A DNA stretch of 9,578 nt from an uncultured Oscillospiraceae bacterium (GCA_900554535.1 USIA01000059.1:1-9578), one strand, 5' to 3'; positions 1-7,119 are shown, counted from the stretch's first letter. The notes: a model not told the origin generated them from the sequence alone. A program made the numbers and translations.

Positions 1-168
1 GGCGGCAATCCGGCTTCAGTGCAGCAGGCGCACAAAGAGGCACCCGCCGAGCACCCCAAGGCGGTGGCTGAAGCAGTCGGCTACACCGCGCCGCCGCCGA
101 CCTTTGAAGAAGCCCAAAAGGGCCCGGCAGAACCGGCCAAAACGGACAGCCCGAAGGGAGGAGACTGA
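1..168 (+). CDS. C-terminal tail of an upstream protein, probably the ABC transporter ATPase (5' truncated)
   Basis: Reading frame 1 is open from the window edge to TGA at 166-168 and gives 55 residues. They are rich in Ala, Pro, Lys and Glu with no hydrophobic core, so this looks like a disordered C-terminal extension rather than a folded domain. No catalytic motif (Walker A/B, signature) lies inside the window. The ATPase identity is inferred from position: in Clostridia, an ATP-binding protein normally precedes the ABC-2 permease, GldG and DUF4340 genes. The stop is two bases before the next ATG, and the next gene's Shine-Dalgarno (AGGGAGGAG, 155-163) lies inside this coding region, so the two are almost certainly co-transcribed and translationally coupled. 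The reading frame is well supported; the product name is only an inference. Confidence 0.72.
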   Translation, partial: GGNPASVQQAHKEAPAEHPKAVAEAVGYTAPPPTFEEAQKGPAEPAKTDSPKGGD

Positions 169-170
169 AA

Positions 171-899
171 ATGGGTGCCATCACCAAAAAGGAAATCCGG
201 GCCTGCTTCCGTTCACCGATTGCTTACGTCTGCATCGGTGTGCTGCTGGCGGTCGCAGGGTATTATTATGCGCAGGTGCTGATGATCGGCAGTTCGTCGA
301 ACATCCCGGCGGTCTACAGCATCCTGTTTAACATCAACATGATTCTGATCCCGATCCTGACCATGCGCTCTTTGAGCGAGGAACGCAAAAATAAAACCGA
401 CCAGGCGCTTTTGACTGCGCCGGTCAGCACCTGGGCCATTGCGGTGGGCAAGTTTGTCGCGCCGTTTTTGATCTACGCCATCGGCATGGCGATCACACTG
501 GTGCCGGCCGTGGTCATCACCTTCATCGGCAGCCCGAACTGGGCCCTGATCTTCGGCGATCTGCTCGGCGCGCTGTTCTATGGCGCGGCCATGGTGGCCA
601 TCGGCATCTTCATTTCGTCCTGCACGGAGAACCAGATCGTGGCTGCCGTGGGTACCCTGGGTATCTCTCTGGTGCTGATGTTTATGGATCAGATCGGTTC
701 CATTCTCAATAACGACACCGTCACAAAAGTGCTGGGCTGGATCAGCTTCAACACGCGCTATCAGAAGTTCACCTCCGGTACCTTCGACATTCCGTCGGTC
801 GTGTTCTTCGTGAGCGTTGCGGTGATATTCCTGTTCCTGACGTCCCGGCGGCTGGAAGCCCGCCGGGGGAAGGGAGGGGGCGGTTACAATGGAGGATAA
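171..899 (+). CDS. ABC-2 type transporter permease, GldF-like
   Basis: A 242-residue integral membrane protein that should form the membrane channel of an ABC transporter. Six hydrophobic segments are visible, at about residues 17-36, 47-66, 92-117, 125-149, 155-177 and 207-224, the usual ABC-2 count. Residues 64-86 (LTMRSLSEERKNKTDQALL and following TAPVS) match the conserved loop of GldF/NosY-type permeases, in which a TMR..EE stretch precedes 'LLTAPVS' and probably touches the ATPase. The C-terminus is Arg/Gly-rich and probably cytoplasmic. The ATG at 171 has an excellent Shine-Dalgarno (AGGGAGGAG, 155-163). The gene lies in a tight plus-strand operon with the truncated upstream gene and the GldG and DUF4340 genes downstream. 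The family is secure; the transported substrate cannot be read from the sequence. Confidence 0.93.
   Translation: MGAITKKEIRACFRSPIAYVCIGVLLAVAGYYYAQVLMIGSSSNIPAVYSILFNINMILIPILTMRSLSEERKNKTDQALLTAPVSTWAIAVGKFVAPFLIYAIGMAITLVPAVVITFIGSPNWALIFGDLLGALFYGAAMVAIGIFISSCTENQIVAAVGTLGISLVLMFMDQIGSILNNDTVTKVLGWISFNTRYQKFTSGTFDIPSVVFFVSVAVIFLFLTSRRLEARRGKGGGGYNGG
891..895 (+). promoter_or_regulatory. Shine-Dalgarno that favours the 904 start of the GldG-like gene
   Basis: GGAGG at 891-895 sits 8 bases before the ATG at 904 and overlaps the end of the permease gene, whose TAA is at 897-899. The alternative in-frame ATG at 889 has its nearest GGAGG at 873-877, 11 bases away. Spacing therefore favours 904 and suggests termination-reinitiation coupling. 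The choice changes the protein by five residues only. Confidence 0.55.
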
Positions 900-903
900 G
901 CAC

Positions 904-2541
904 ATGAAAAAGCCTGCCGGGGAGCAGCCCCCCAAGAAAACCGAGCTGGAAAAATCCACTTACGTCAAGGATAAAGAGAGGGAAGCCGCCGAAGCGGCCC
1001 GCGAAGCCGAAAAGGCCGCGCGCAAGGCGGAAAAGCAGCGGCAGAAGGCAAACCGCCCGCCGCTCAAGGAGCGCATGAAGTCCCAGCGCTTCCGCCATGG
1101 CACCACCGCAAAGGTCATCACCGTGCTGGTGATTGCGGCGCTGGTACTCGTCAACGTCCTGTTCTCCGCTTTGAGCAGTAAATTCCCGAACATGAACATC
1201 GACATGACCACCGGAAGCATCAACAGCCTCTCCGATCAGGTCAAGAGCGTGGTCCAGAGCGTCAAGAAGGACACGGACATCATCATCATCGGCACCGAGG
1301 AGCAGGTGCGCAACGACCAGCTTTTGTCGAATTATGGCATCAAGTACAGCCAGGTTGCGACTCTGACCGACAAGATGCACGCCCTGAACCCGAAGATCAA
1401 AGTATCCTATAAAGATCTCGACGCGGACCCGACTTTTGCCAATGATTATAAGGATGACAACCTGGTTGCGGGTGATGTCATTGTCAAGACAGCGGATCGC
1501 AGTTATGTGGTCAAATATTCTGACCTGTTCAACATCTCCCAGGACCAAATGACCGGGGCGCAGGCGATTTATACGCAGGCGGGCGACGCTTTGGCCGCGG
1601 GCATCTCGAATGCCAACGCCAGCAGCCTGCCGGTGGTCGCATTTGACACGGGCCACGAAGAGCAATTGCCCACCGATGCCTATAAATCCCTGCTCAAGAG
1701 TAACAACTTTGACGTCAAGGACTTTAACCTTTTGACCGACGACATCCCTGAAAATACCCAGTTCATTATGCTTGCGGCACCCAAGAACGATTATACCGAG
1801 GATGAAATCAAGAAGCTGGACGACTTTCTCTCCAATACAGACCAAAAGGCTGACCGCGGCCTGCTGGTCACCTTCCACGCCAACGCCTCCACCATGCCGG
1901 TGCTGTGCAACTTCCTGAAGGAATGGGGCCTGACCGTGGAAAATAAGATTGTGGCAGAGACCGACGCGAACCAGACCATCGCGAACCAGCCCTATTTCCT
2001 GCTGGCAAACGCAGGAACCGCTACAACGCTCAATGAAAAATCCAGCTATCAATATTTGATCGACCCGCAAACACAGCCTGTGACCGTGGCGTCCAGCGCA
2101 AACGGCCTGACCACCAGCGCGCTGCTGACTTCCTCGGATACGACGGCCGCCCTGGATGCGGACGGTGACGGCTCTGACATCAATACGGCGGCCAAACAGA
2201 GCTATACGCTGGCCGGTATGGGTGAAAAGACCGTCAAGACAGGCAGCGAGGAGCACAAGGCCTGTGTCGTGGCCATGGGCGGCTCGATGTTCTTTACGCA
2301 GACCTATTTGCAGTCCGGCACCTTCTCCAACGGCACCTGGGCGACGGATCTCGCGAAGTATGTCACGGGCACCGTCAATAACAGCTCCGTGACCATCACG
2401 CCCGTGCAGACGAACACCGCCGACATCTCCATGAGCAGCGCAGTCAGCGGCCTGGTGGGCATCGGCGCTTTCACCATCCTGATCCCGGTGGCCTGCTTCG
2501 TGGCCGGCATCGTGGTCTATCGGAAACGGAGGAAGCTGTGA
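904..2541 (+). CDS. GldG-like ABC transporter auxiliary protein (Gldg family, ABC_transp_aux)
   Basis: A 545-residue protein, numbered from the ATG at 904 (the ATG at 889 would add five). The N-terminus is a charged cytoplasmic stretch with an Ala/Glu/Lys/Arg helix at about residues 25-50, likely coiled coil. A membrane segment follows at 68-91, then a large extracytoplasmic region, a second membrane segment at 515-538, and a short RKRRKL tail. Just after the first helix, residues 98-117 (MDMTTGSINSLSDQ-type, read as IDMTTGSINSLSDQVKSVV) match the GldG hallmark 'DLT...YSLSDQT'. AFDTGHEEQ (residues 246-254) matches the 'F.TGHGE' block, and FIMLAAPKNDYTEDEIKKL (287 onward) matches 'PK.DLTE.E...L'. 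In Bacteroidetes, GldG works with GldA and GldF; in non-gliding Firmicutes the role is unknown. The neighbouring permease and DUF4340 protein are its likely partners at the membrane. Confidence 0.88.
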   Translation: MKKPAGEQPPKKTELEKSTYVKDKEREAAEAAREAEKAARKAEKQRQKANRPPLKERMKSQRFRHGTTAKVITVLVIAALVLVNVLFSALSSKFPNMNIDMTTGSINSLSDQVKSVVQSVKKDTDIIIIGTEEQVRNDQLLSNYGIKYSQVATLTDKMHALNPKIKVSYKDLDADPTFANDYKDDNLVAGDVIVKTADRSYVVKYSDLFNISQDQMTGAQAIYTQAGDALAAGISNANASSLPVVAFDTGHEEQLPTDAYKSLLKSNNFDVKDFNLLTDDIPENTQFIMLAAPKNDYTEDEIKKLDDFLSNTDQKADRGLLVTFHANASTMPVLCNFLKEWGLTVENKIVAETDANQTIANQPYFLLANAGTATTLNEKSSYQYLIDPQTQPVTVASSANGLTTSALLTSSDTTAALDADGDGSDINTAAKQSYTLAGMGEKTVKTGSEEHKACVVAMGGSMFFTQTYLQSGTFSNGTWATDLAKYVTGTVNNSSVTITPVQTNTADISMSSAVSGLVGIGAFTILIPVACFVAGIVVYRKRRKL

Positions 2542-2542
2542 T

Positions 2543-4042
2543 ATGAAGCGCAACAAACGCACCCTCATCGTCCTGGCCGTTGTTGTCATCGTGTTGGTGG
2601 CTGCGATACTTGCGCTGCTTCTGCCCGATCAATTGAGCGGAGACACGGCTTCTTCCAGCGTTTCCTCCTCCACGACCAGCACGCTTTATGAATACGCCAG
2701 CAAGGACCTCAAGAGTTTGCAGGTCAAAAACAAGTCCGGTTCCTTCACCATTGTGCCCGACGCCGAAGCCACCGCAAAAGCGGAAAGCGAAGCAGCCGCA
2801 AGCGCGGCCAGCAGCGCGAGCAGCGCAGCCACGGCAACTGTGGATACAGTCTTCCAAGTGCAGGAGCTCGAAGGCCTGCCGCTGAACACCAGCGCAGTTG
2901 CCTCGGCCGCTAAGGACGGCTATGTCTTTGCCACGGTCAAGACGGTGACCACGGCAGAGGACGACCAGCTGGAAAACTACGGCCTGACCGACAGCACCGC
3001 CACGGCAAAGTGGACTTCTACCTTTACAAACGGCACAACGAAGACGCTGCTAGTTGGCAGCCAGACGCCGCTCGATTCCACGAGCTATTATGTCCGGGAA
3101 GAGGGTTCGAACACCGTCTATGCTGCCAATGTGGATTCGTCCCTGCTCGGATCGGTGACTGGCCTTGTCAGCAACAATGTGACGAACTACCAGGCGCCCG
3201 ACGATGACGCCGGCACCGGCGCCTCTACAGCGTCCAGCCCCTTCCAGCAGATCGCCATCACAAACCAGCAGGGCAGCTTTACGCTCAGCCGCTCCGGCAA
3301 AGGTGCGGACTGGTCCGTGGATGGCCAGCCTGCCAGCGGCGATGCAGTCAGCACCTTGAGCAGCGGGCTGGCCGCCCTGACGGCGGACAGCGTTGCGGCC
3401 ATCCATCCGGACAGTGCCGCGCTGACCAAATATGGGTTCAACGCCCCCGCCGCCAAGGCTTCGCTCAAACTGCTCGACGGCTCTTCCCAGACCTTGCTGA
3501 TCGGCGGCACTGACTCTGACGGCAAATATTACGCGATGCTCCAGGGCGGCCAGGTGGTCTATCTGCTGCCCTCCAGCGGGCTTTCATGGCTGACACAAAG
3601 CGCCATCGACCTGCGCGACCTGAAGATTCTCTCCAACGAGGTCACGGACATCGCCTCCTTCCAGATCACGGGCAGCAAGTCCTATGATTTTGAGGTCACG
3701 CGCAAGGAGGACACCGCCTCTTCCACCGAGGACAACAAGTCCTATACCTATTCGGCCACGGTCAACGGCAAGGCGGTTTCCGATTACAGCACGTATGAAA
3801 CTTTCTTTACCGCAGCGGCCAACCTGCAAATCCTAGAGGCTGCTGGCGCAAATGACAAGCCCAGCGGCACGCCCGCGCAGACCATCACGCTGACAGGCTA
3901 TGACAAATCCGTCCACCACGTGTACCAGTTCTATACATCCGGCAACCGGCGGTATTTGGTGGTTGCGGACGGTAAGGTCTTTGGCCTGATGAATGTTTCT
4001 GATTTCGACGCGCTTCTGGAAAGCGCCACAACCGTCAAATAA
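2543..4042 (+). CDS. DUF4340 domain-containing protein with repeated modules, membrane-anchored
   Basis: A 499-residue protein with a basic N-terminus and a strongly hydrophobic segment at residues 7-27. There is no lipobox cysteine, so it is probably a signal anchor with the rest outside the membrane. Two clear DUF4340-like repeats follow. Module A (about 57-208) has 'SLQVKNKSGSFTI', 'LENYGLTDS', 'TLLVGSQTP' and 'SYYVRE...VY'. Module B (about 236-350) has 'QIAITNQQGSFTLSR', 'LTKYGFNAP', 'TLLIGG' and 'KYYAMLQGGQVVYLL'. A more diverged third module may span 370-499. An Ala/Ser/Glu low-complexity run at 74-100 interrupts module A. The ATG lies one base after the gldG stop, with GGAGG at 2528-2532, so it is coupled to gldG. 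DUF4340 genes commonly follow gldG; the biochemical role is unknown. A 12-bp hairpin follows the stop. Confidence 0.88.
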   Translation: MKRNKRTLIVLAVVVIVLVAAILALLLPDQLSGDTASSSVSSSTTSTLYEYASKDLKSLQVKNKSGSFTIVPDAEATAKAESEAAASAASSASSAATATVDTVFQVQELEGLPLNTSAVASAAKDGYVFATVKTVTTAEDDQLENYGLTDSTATAKWTSTFTNGTTKTLLVGSQTPLDSTSYYVREEGSNTVYAANVDSSLLGSVTGLVSNNVTNYQAPDDDAGTGASTASSPFQQIAITNQQGSFTLSRSGKGADWSVDGQPASGDAVSTLSSGLAALTADSVAAIHPDSAALTKYGFNAPAAKASLKLLDGSSQTLLIGGTDSDGKYYAMLQGGQVVYLLPSSGLSWLTQSAIDLRDLKILSNEVTDIASFQITGSKSYDFEVTRKEDTASSTEDNKSYTYSATVNGKAVSDYSTYETFFTAAANLQILEAAGANDKPSGTPAQTITLTGYDKSVHHVYQFYTSGNRRYLVVADGKVFGLMNVSDFDALLESATTVK

Positions 4043-4059
4043 CGTTTTATGCTTTCTCG

Positions 4060-4091
4060 AAACAGCCCCGGTGCAAAAGCCGGGGCTGTTT
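4060..4091 (+). terminator. Rho-independent terminator of the ABC/GldG/DUF4340 operon
   Basis: A perfect 12-bp stem, AAACAGCCCCGG (4060-4071) with CCGGGGCTGTTT (4080-4091), around an 8-base loop. It starts 17 bases after the DUF4340 stop codon. The T-rich part (TGTTTGCTT) is short but follows a GC-rich stem directly. The A-rich 5' edge could let it work weakly on the other strand, where there is no gene to end. Confidence 0.82.
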
Positions 4092-4149
4092 GCTTCATAC
4101 GGGCCTTTACGCCGGGAGATTCGGGATCCCGCCCAAGCATATTGGCCGG

Positions 4150-4178
4150 TTGACGAGCAGGCGGGAAACGGATACAAT
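4150..4178 (+). promoter_or_regulatory. Sigma-A-type promoter for the DUF1015 gene
   Basis: TTGACG (-35, 4150-4155) and TACAAT (-10, 4173-4178) are separated by exactly 17 bases, each one mismatch from consensus. Transcription should start near 4185, giving a leader of about 47 bases before the ATG at 4232. It lies after the preceding terminator, so the DUF1015 gene is likely its own unit. Confidence 0.75.
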
Positions 4179-4231
4179 AGTATGAAAAAGGAAAAAGTCG
4201 AAAACAACATCTGCAAAAAGGAGTTTGCATC

Positions 4232-5509
4232 ATGGCTGTCATCAAACCGTTTCGCGCGCTGCGCTACACCGATAAGGCCGGCGATATCGCCAAATTGACC
4301 TGCCCGCCTTACGACATCATCAGCGAATCAGAGCGCACTGCCTACCTCGCCGAAAATCCATACAACGTCATCCGCCTGGAACTGCCGCGCGGGGAGCATC
4401 CCTATGCGGAAGCCGGCGCCACGCTGAAGGCTTGGGAGCAGGAAGGCATTCTGCGCCAGGACACCCAGCCCGGCCTTTACATCTATGAGGAGGAATTCCA
4501 GGCCTACGGCGAAACCAAAAAAATCAAAGGCTTTATCTGCCGCGTCAAGCTGGAACCCTTTGAAAACGGCGTCGTGCTGCCGCACGAAGAGACGCTCAGC
4601 AAGGCAAAGCAGGACCGCTTTGAATTGATGAAAACCACCTACTGCAACTTCAGCCAAATTTATTCGCTGTATATGGACGAAAAACACGTCACGCGCAGCC
4701 GGATCGACGCGCTGAGCAAAGATACGCCGCGCTATGAATTTTCTGACGGCGCGGTGACGCACCGGCTGTGGATTGTCAATGACCCGGTCGCAATCGAAGC
4801 CATCTGCGACGATTTCGCGCAGCGCAAGCTCTATATCGCTGACGGCCATCACCGGTATGAGACCGCGCTGAATTTCCGCAACTACTGCCGCGATCAGGGC
4901 GTCATCTCCCCGGAGCCGGATTACTGCATGATGATGCTGGTGGATATGGAAGATCCCGGGCTGGTTGTGTTCCCGACGCATCGTCTCGTGCATGGCTTGG
5001 CTGGCTTTGACCGCGAGAAGCTGCTCGACGGCTGCCGGCAGCACTTCACCATCGACCGCAAAACGGGCGTCAGCGCGATTCAGCCTGCGCTGAACGCAGC
5101 CTACGCTGCCGGGAAAAAGGCCTTTGCCTGTTACTGCGGCGGCGATGACTGGGATCTTTTGACGCTCAAAGATCCAACTGCCATGCAGCAGGCGCTGCCC
5201 GGCAAGAGCGCCGCCAGCCAGGGGCTGGACGTCTCCGTGCTGCATTCCCTGGTGCTGGAGCAGGTGCTCGGCATCGATAAGGAAAACATGGCCCAGCAGA
5301 TAAACCTGCGCTATACGCGTGACTTCGACGAAGCGATTCAGAGCGTACAAACCGGCGAAAGTCAATGCGCCTTCCTGATGAACCCCACACGCGTGCAGGA
5401 AATCCGCGACGTGGCCGCAGCAGGCGAAAAGATGCCGCAGAAAAGCACCTATTTTTATCCAAAACTGATTACGGGCTTGGCCATGAACCAGATGAACATC
5501 ACCAAATAA
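4232..5509 (+). CDS. DUF1015 family protein (COG4198)
   Basis: A 425-residue soluble protein with no signal peptide or membrane segment, about full length for the family. Diagnostic blocks appear in order: PFRALRYTDK.GDI (6-19) followed by CPPYDIIS (24-31), PHEETLSKAKQDR (117-129), YIADGHHRYETAL (201-213) and PTHRL (248-252). The DGHHR block is the most conserved part of the family and resembles the phosphate-binding signature of ParB-fold proteins, a group that includes free-serine kinases (SerK, SbnI). A serine-kinase-like function is only a hypothesis. In many Clostridia, DUF1015 genes lie beside serine biosynthesis genes (serC, serA); here neither is adjacent. The start is set by AAGGAG (4218-4223), 8 bases before the ATG. 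The gene has its own promoter at 4150-4178 and a strong terminator at 5528-5567. Confidence 0.92.
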   Translation: MAVIKPFRALRYTDKAGDIAKLTCPPYDIISESERTAYLAENPYNVIRLELPRGEHPYAEAGATLKAWEQEGILRQDTQPGLYIYEEEFQAYGETKKIKGFICRVKLEPFENGVVLPHEETLSKAKQDRFELMKTTYCNFSQIYSLYMDEKHVTRSRIDALSKDTPRYEFSDGAVTHRLWIVNDPVAIEAICDDFAQRKLYIADGHHRYETALNFRNYCRDQGVISPEPDYCMMMLVDMEDPGLVVFPTHRLVHGLAGFDREKLLDGCRQHFTIDRKTGVSAIQPALNAAYAAGKKAFACYCGGDDWDLLTLKDPTAMQQALPGKSAASQGLDVSVLHSLVLEQVLGIDKENMAQQINLRYTRDFDEAIQSVQTGESQCAFLMNPTRVQEIRDVAAAGEKMPQKSTYFYPKLITGLAMNQMNITK

Positions 5510-5527
5510 AGCGAATCAGTTTTCAAG

Positions 5528-5567
5528 AAAAGGGAGCGGCCGATGGCAAACGGTCGCTCCCTTTTTT
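5528..5567 (+). terminator. Strong rho-independent terminator of the DUF1015 gene
   Basis: AAAAGGGAGCGGCCG (5528-5542) pairs with 5551-5565 through one G-T pair, around the 8-base loop ATGGCAAA. The hairpin runs into six T residues (5562-5567). It starts 18 bases after the DUF1015 stop. Confidence 0.9.
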
Positions 5568-5608
5568 GGCGGACTGTAGATCCGCTGCCATTCTCCGCGA
5601 AGGCCAAA

Positions 5609-5653
5609 CGGGCGCTGCATGCGTTTTTGCATGCGGCGCCCGCTTTTTCTTTC
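5609..5653. terminator. Second hairpin terminator in the convergent gap, possibly bidirectional
   Basis: CGGGCGCTGCATGC (5609-5622) pairs with GCATGCGGCGCCCG (5629-5642), 14 bp with one G-T pair and a 6-base loop. On the plus strand it is followed by CTTTTTCTTTC, a good backup terminator for DUF1015. On the minus strand it begins 22 bases after the stop of the cyclase gene and is followed by TTTGG, so it probably ends the mtnN-cyclase transcript too. No other minus-strand terminator is visible for that operon. Confidence 0.75.
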
Positions 5654-5663
5654 TATACCTTGA

Positions 5664-6254
5664 TTAAATTTCTTCGCTGTCATCCAGCAGCACGGCACGG
5701 ACCATCGAGGCCTCCGCCCCCTGGATCTTCAGCGGCAGCGCACACAGGATATATTCCCCGGGCGCCGCGTTTTTCAAGTCCAGATTTTCCAAAATCACCG
5801 TCCCGGCCGAAAGCAGCGCACGGTGCGGGCCAGTCGGGTCCGATTCCGGCGCAATGCTCGAGCATTCCGTGCCGATCAGCCGGATGCCGGAATTCGCTGC
5901 GTACAGCGCCGCTTCTGTGGAAAGCTGCGCCCCGCCGCTGAGCAACAATCGTTCCGGGTCGCGCGCCTTATCCAAAAGCGCGGCCATCTGGCTCTCCGTC
6001 AGCACGCCGGAGGCCCGCGCCACGATGCATGGACCATAAACCGCTTCCAGGCGCACGGAACAGACATCGCCGCCGCCTTTCATAAAATGCAGCGGCGCGT
6101 CCAAATGGGTGCCATTGTGGGAACATGCGGAAAAACGACTGAGATTATCGTCGCCGCCATCCGCCAGCGACCGTACAAATTCCAGGGTGGGGGCTGGGTC
6201 GCCGGGATACACCGGCGTGCTGAACAGCTCCCTTGTAATGTCAATCAGTTTCAC
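5664..6254 (-). CDS. Cyclase family protein (KynB/arylformamidase-like metal hydrolase)
   Basis: A 196-residue cytoplasmic protein of the cyclase family, whose members include kynurenine formamidase and isatin hydrolase. These are metal-dependent enzymes that open amide or lactam bonds. The signature HNGTHLDAPLH (residues 46-56) provides H46, H50, D52 and H56. The distal ligand pair is visible as H144 (in PHRALL) and E156 (in VILENLDL). The N-terminal VYPGDP (15-20) also fits. Length is near normal (about 200-210). The GTG start at 6252-6254 overlaps the mtnN stop as GTGA, with GGAGG (complement of 6262-6266) 7 bases upstream inside mtnN, so the genes are translationally coupled. No tryptophan-degradation gene is nearby, so calling it kynB would be unjustified. 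The substrate is unknown. Confidence 0.9.
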   Translation of the reverse strand: MKLIDITRELFSTPVYPGDPAPTLEFVRSLADGGDDNLSRFSACSHNGTHLDAPLHFMKGGGDVCSVRLEAVYGPCIVARASGVLTESQMAALLDKARDPERLLLSGGAQLSTEAALYAANSGIRLIGTECSSIAPESDPTGPHRALLSAGTVILENLDLKNAAPGEYILCALPLKIQGAEASMVRAVLLDDSEEI

Positions 6255-6964
6255 GACGCTACCTCCAACTGACGGGCCAGATGCGGCAAAATCTGCATCA
6301 GCAGGTCTGTATTCTTATGGGCCACCTGAGTGGCAAACGACGGGAAATCCACGCTCGCACCATCGTCGCCATTATCCGAAATCGTGCGCAGCACCGCGCA
6401 GTCCACGCCCGCCATGCAGCAGGTCTGCGCAATCGCGCCGCCCTCCATCTCGCAGGCAACTGCGCCGAATTTATCCGCAATCTCATGCAGCTTCTGGTTG
6501 TCCGCAATGAACTGGTCTCCGGTGGCGATAATACCCTGATAGAGATTGCCGTCATACACGTCGCGCGCAAATGTCGCGATGGCGTTGGCGAGCGCCTGCG
6601 GCACAGGAATCTGCACCATGCCCAGACCGCTGATGTACCCCACCGGATCGCCCAGGGCGCTGGTGTCCATGTCGTGCTGGACCAGCGCTGTGGCGATGAC
6701 CAGGTCACCGATATGCACATTCGGCCCAATGCCGCCTGCCACGCCCTCGCAAAGGATCACATCCGGCGCATAGCGCAAAATCATTGTCTGTGCGCAGACG
6801 GCTGCCGCCACTTTGCCAATGCCGCTCTGGGCAACCACACACGGCACACCGGAAAGCTGGCCGCAATAAAACGTCGTCCCGCTGATGGTTTCTGTCTTGC
6901 AATCTTGCATTTTTTCAAACAGGTCTTCCACCTCAACCTGCATTGCTCCGATAATTCCGATCAT
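6251..6964 (-). CDS. mtnN: 5'-methylthioadenosine/S-adenosylhomocysteine nucleosidase
   Basis: A 237-residue cytosolic enzyme that cleaves the N-glycosidic bond of MTA and SAH to release adenine and methylthioribose or S-ribosylhomocysteine, relieving product inhibition of SAM-dependent reactions. The N-terminus MIGIIGAMQVEVE aligns with the E. coli enzyme, placing the catalytic acid at E11. CEMEGGAIA contains the substrate-binding E174, and ISDNGDD contains catalytic D197; both keep the E. coli numbering. EGVAGG (73-78) and ATGDQF (147-152) are further family blocks. Length is typical. The ATG at 6962-6964 has a somewhat distant Shine-Dalgarno (AGGAG, complement of 6977-6981, 12 bases). It is first in a two-gene operon with the cyclase gene and has a good promoter at 7016-7044. 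Confidence 0.95.
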   Translation of the reverse strand: MIGIIGAMQVEVEDLFEKMQDCKTETISGTTFYCGQLSGVPCVVAQSGIGKVAAAVCAQTMILRYAPDVILCEGVAGGIGPNVHIGDLVIATALVQHDMDTSALGDPVGYISGLGMVQIPVPQALANAIATFARDVYDGNLYQGIIATGDQFIADNQKLHEIADKFGAVACEMEGGAIAQTCCMAGVDCAVLRTISDNGDDGASVDFPSFATQVAHKNTDLLMQILPHLARQLEVAS

Positions 6965-7015
6965 ATTTGTGAATCGCTCCTACCGTTAAAATTTCTGATA
7001 TTTTTACATTTAAAA

Positions 7016-7044
7016 AGTATACCGCTTTGCTCCATAAAATGCAA
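7016..7044 (-). promoter_or_regulatory. Sigma-A-type promoter of the mtnN-cyclase operon
   Basis: On the minus strand, TTGCAT (-35, complement of 7039-7044) and TATACT (-10, complement of 7016-7021) are separated by 17 bases. Transcription should start near 7009, giving a leader of about 45 bases before the mtnN ATG. Confidence 0.72.
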
Positions 7045-7054
7045 CGGAATTCCG
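7045..7054. repeat. 10-bp palindrome abutting the mtnN -35 box
   Basis: CGGAATTCCG is a perfect palindrome that begins one base outside the -35 hexamer (7039-7044). The position would suit a regulator binding site, but a 10-bp palindrome can also arise by chance. Confidence 0.3.
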
Positions 7055-7119
7055 GAAAGGCAAAATGGATTTTCCATCCGCTTGAAAAAGCAGACGAACC
7101 ATCCGTCAATTTTTGTTGG

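Noticed and set aside
769..2589. A 606-residue open frame on the minus strand, opposite the GldG-like gene
   Set aside because: It is a by-product of codon bias in GC-rich coding DNA. The translation is His/Arg/Gly/Asp-rich without any family motif, while the plus strand carries clear GldG motifs.
4122..4131. Palindrome CGGGATCCCG upstream of the DUF1015 promoter
   Set aside because: It lies 19 bases outside the -35 box, is short, and nothing else supports an operator.
4182..4298. A 38-codon upstream open frame (ATG at 4182) before DUF1015
   Set aside because: Its ATG lies at or before the predicted transcription start near 4185, has no Shine-Dalgarno, and the frame runs into the DUF1015 gene.
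4328..5365. A 345-residue minus-strand open frame opposite DUF1015
   Set aside because: No motif or convincing start, and the plus-strand frame has all DUF1015 blocks.
5664..6254. Naming the cyclase gene kynB
   Set aside because: The fold signature is shared by several enzymes and there are no kynurenine-pathway neighbours.
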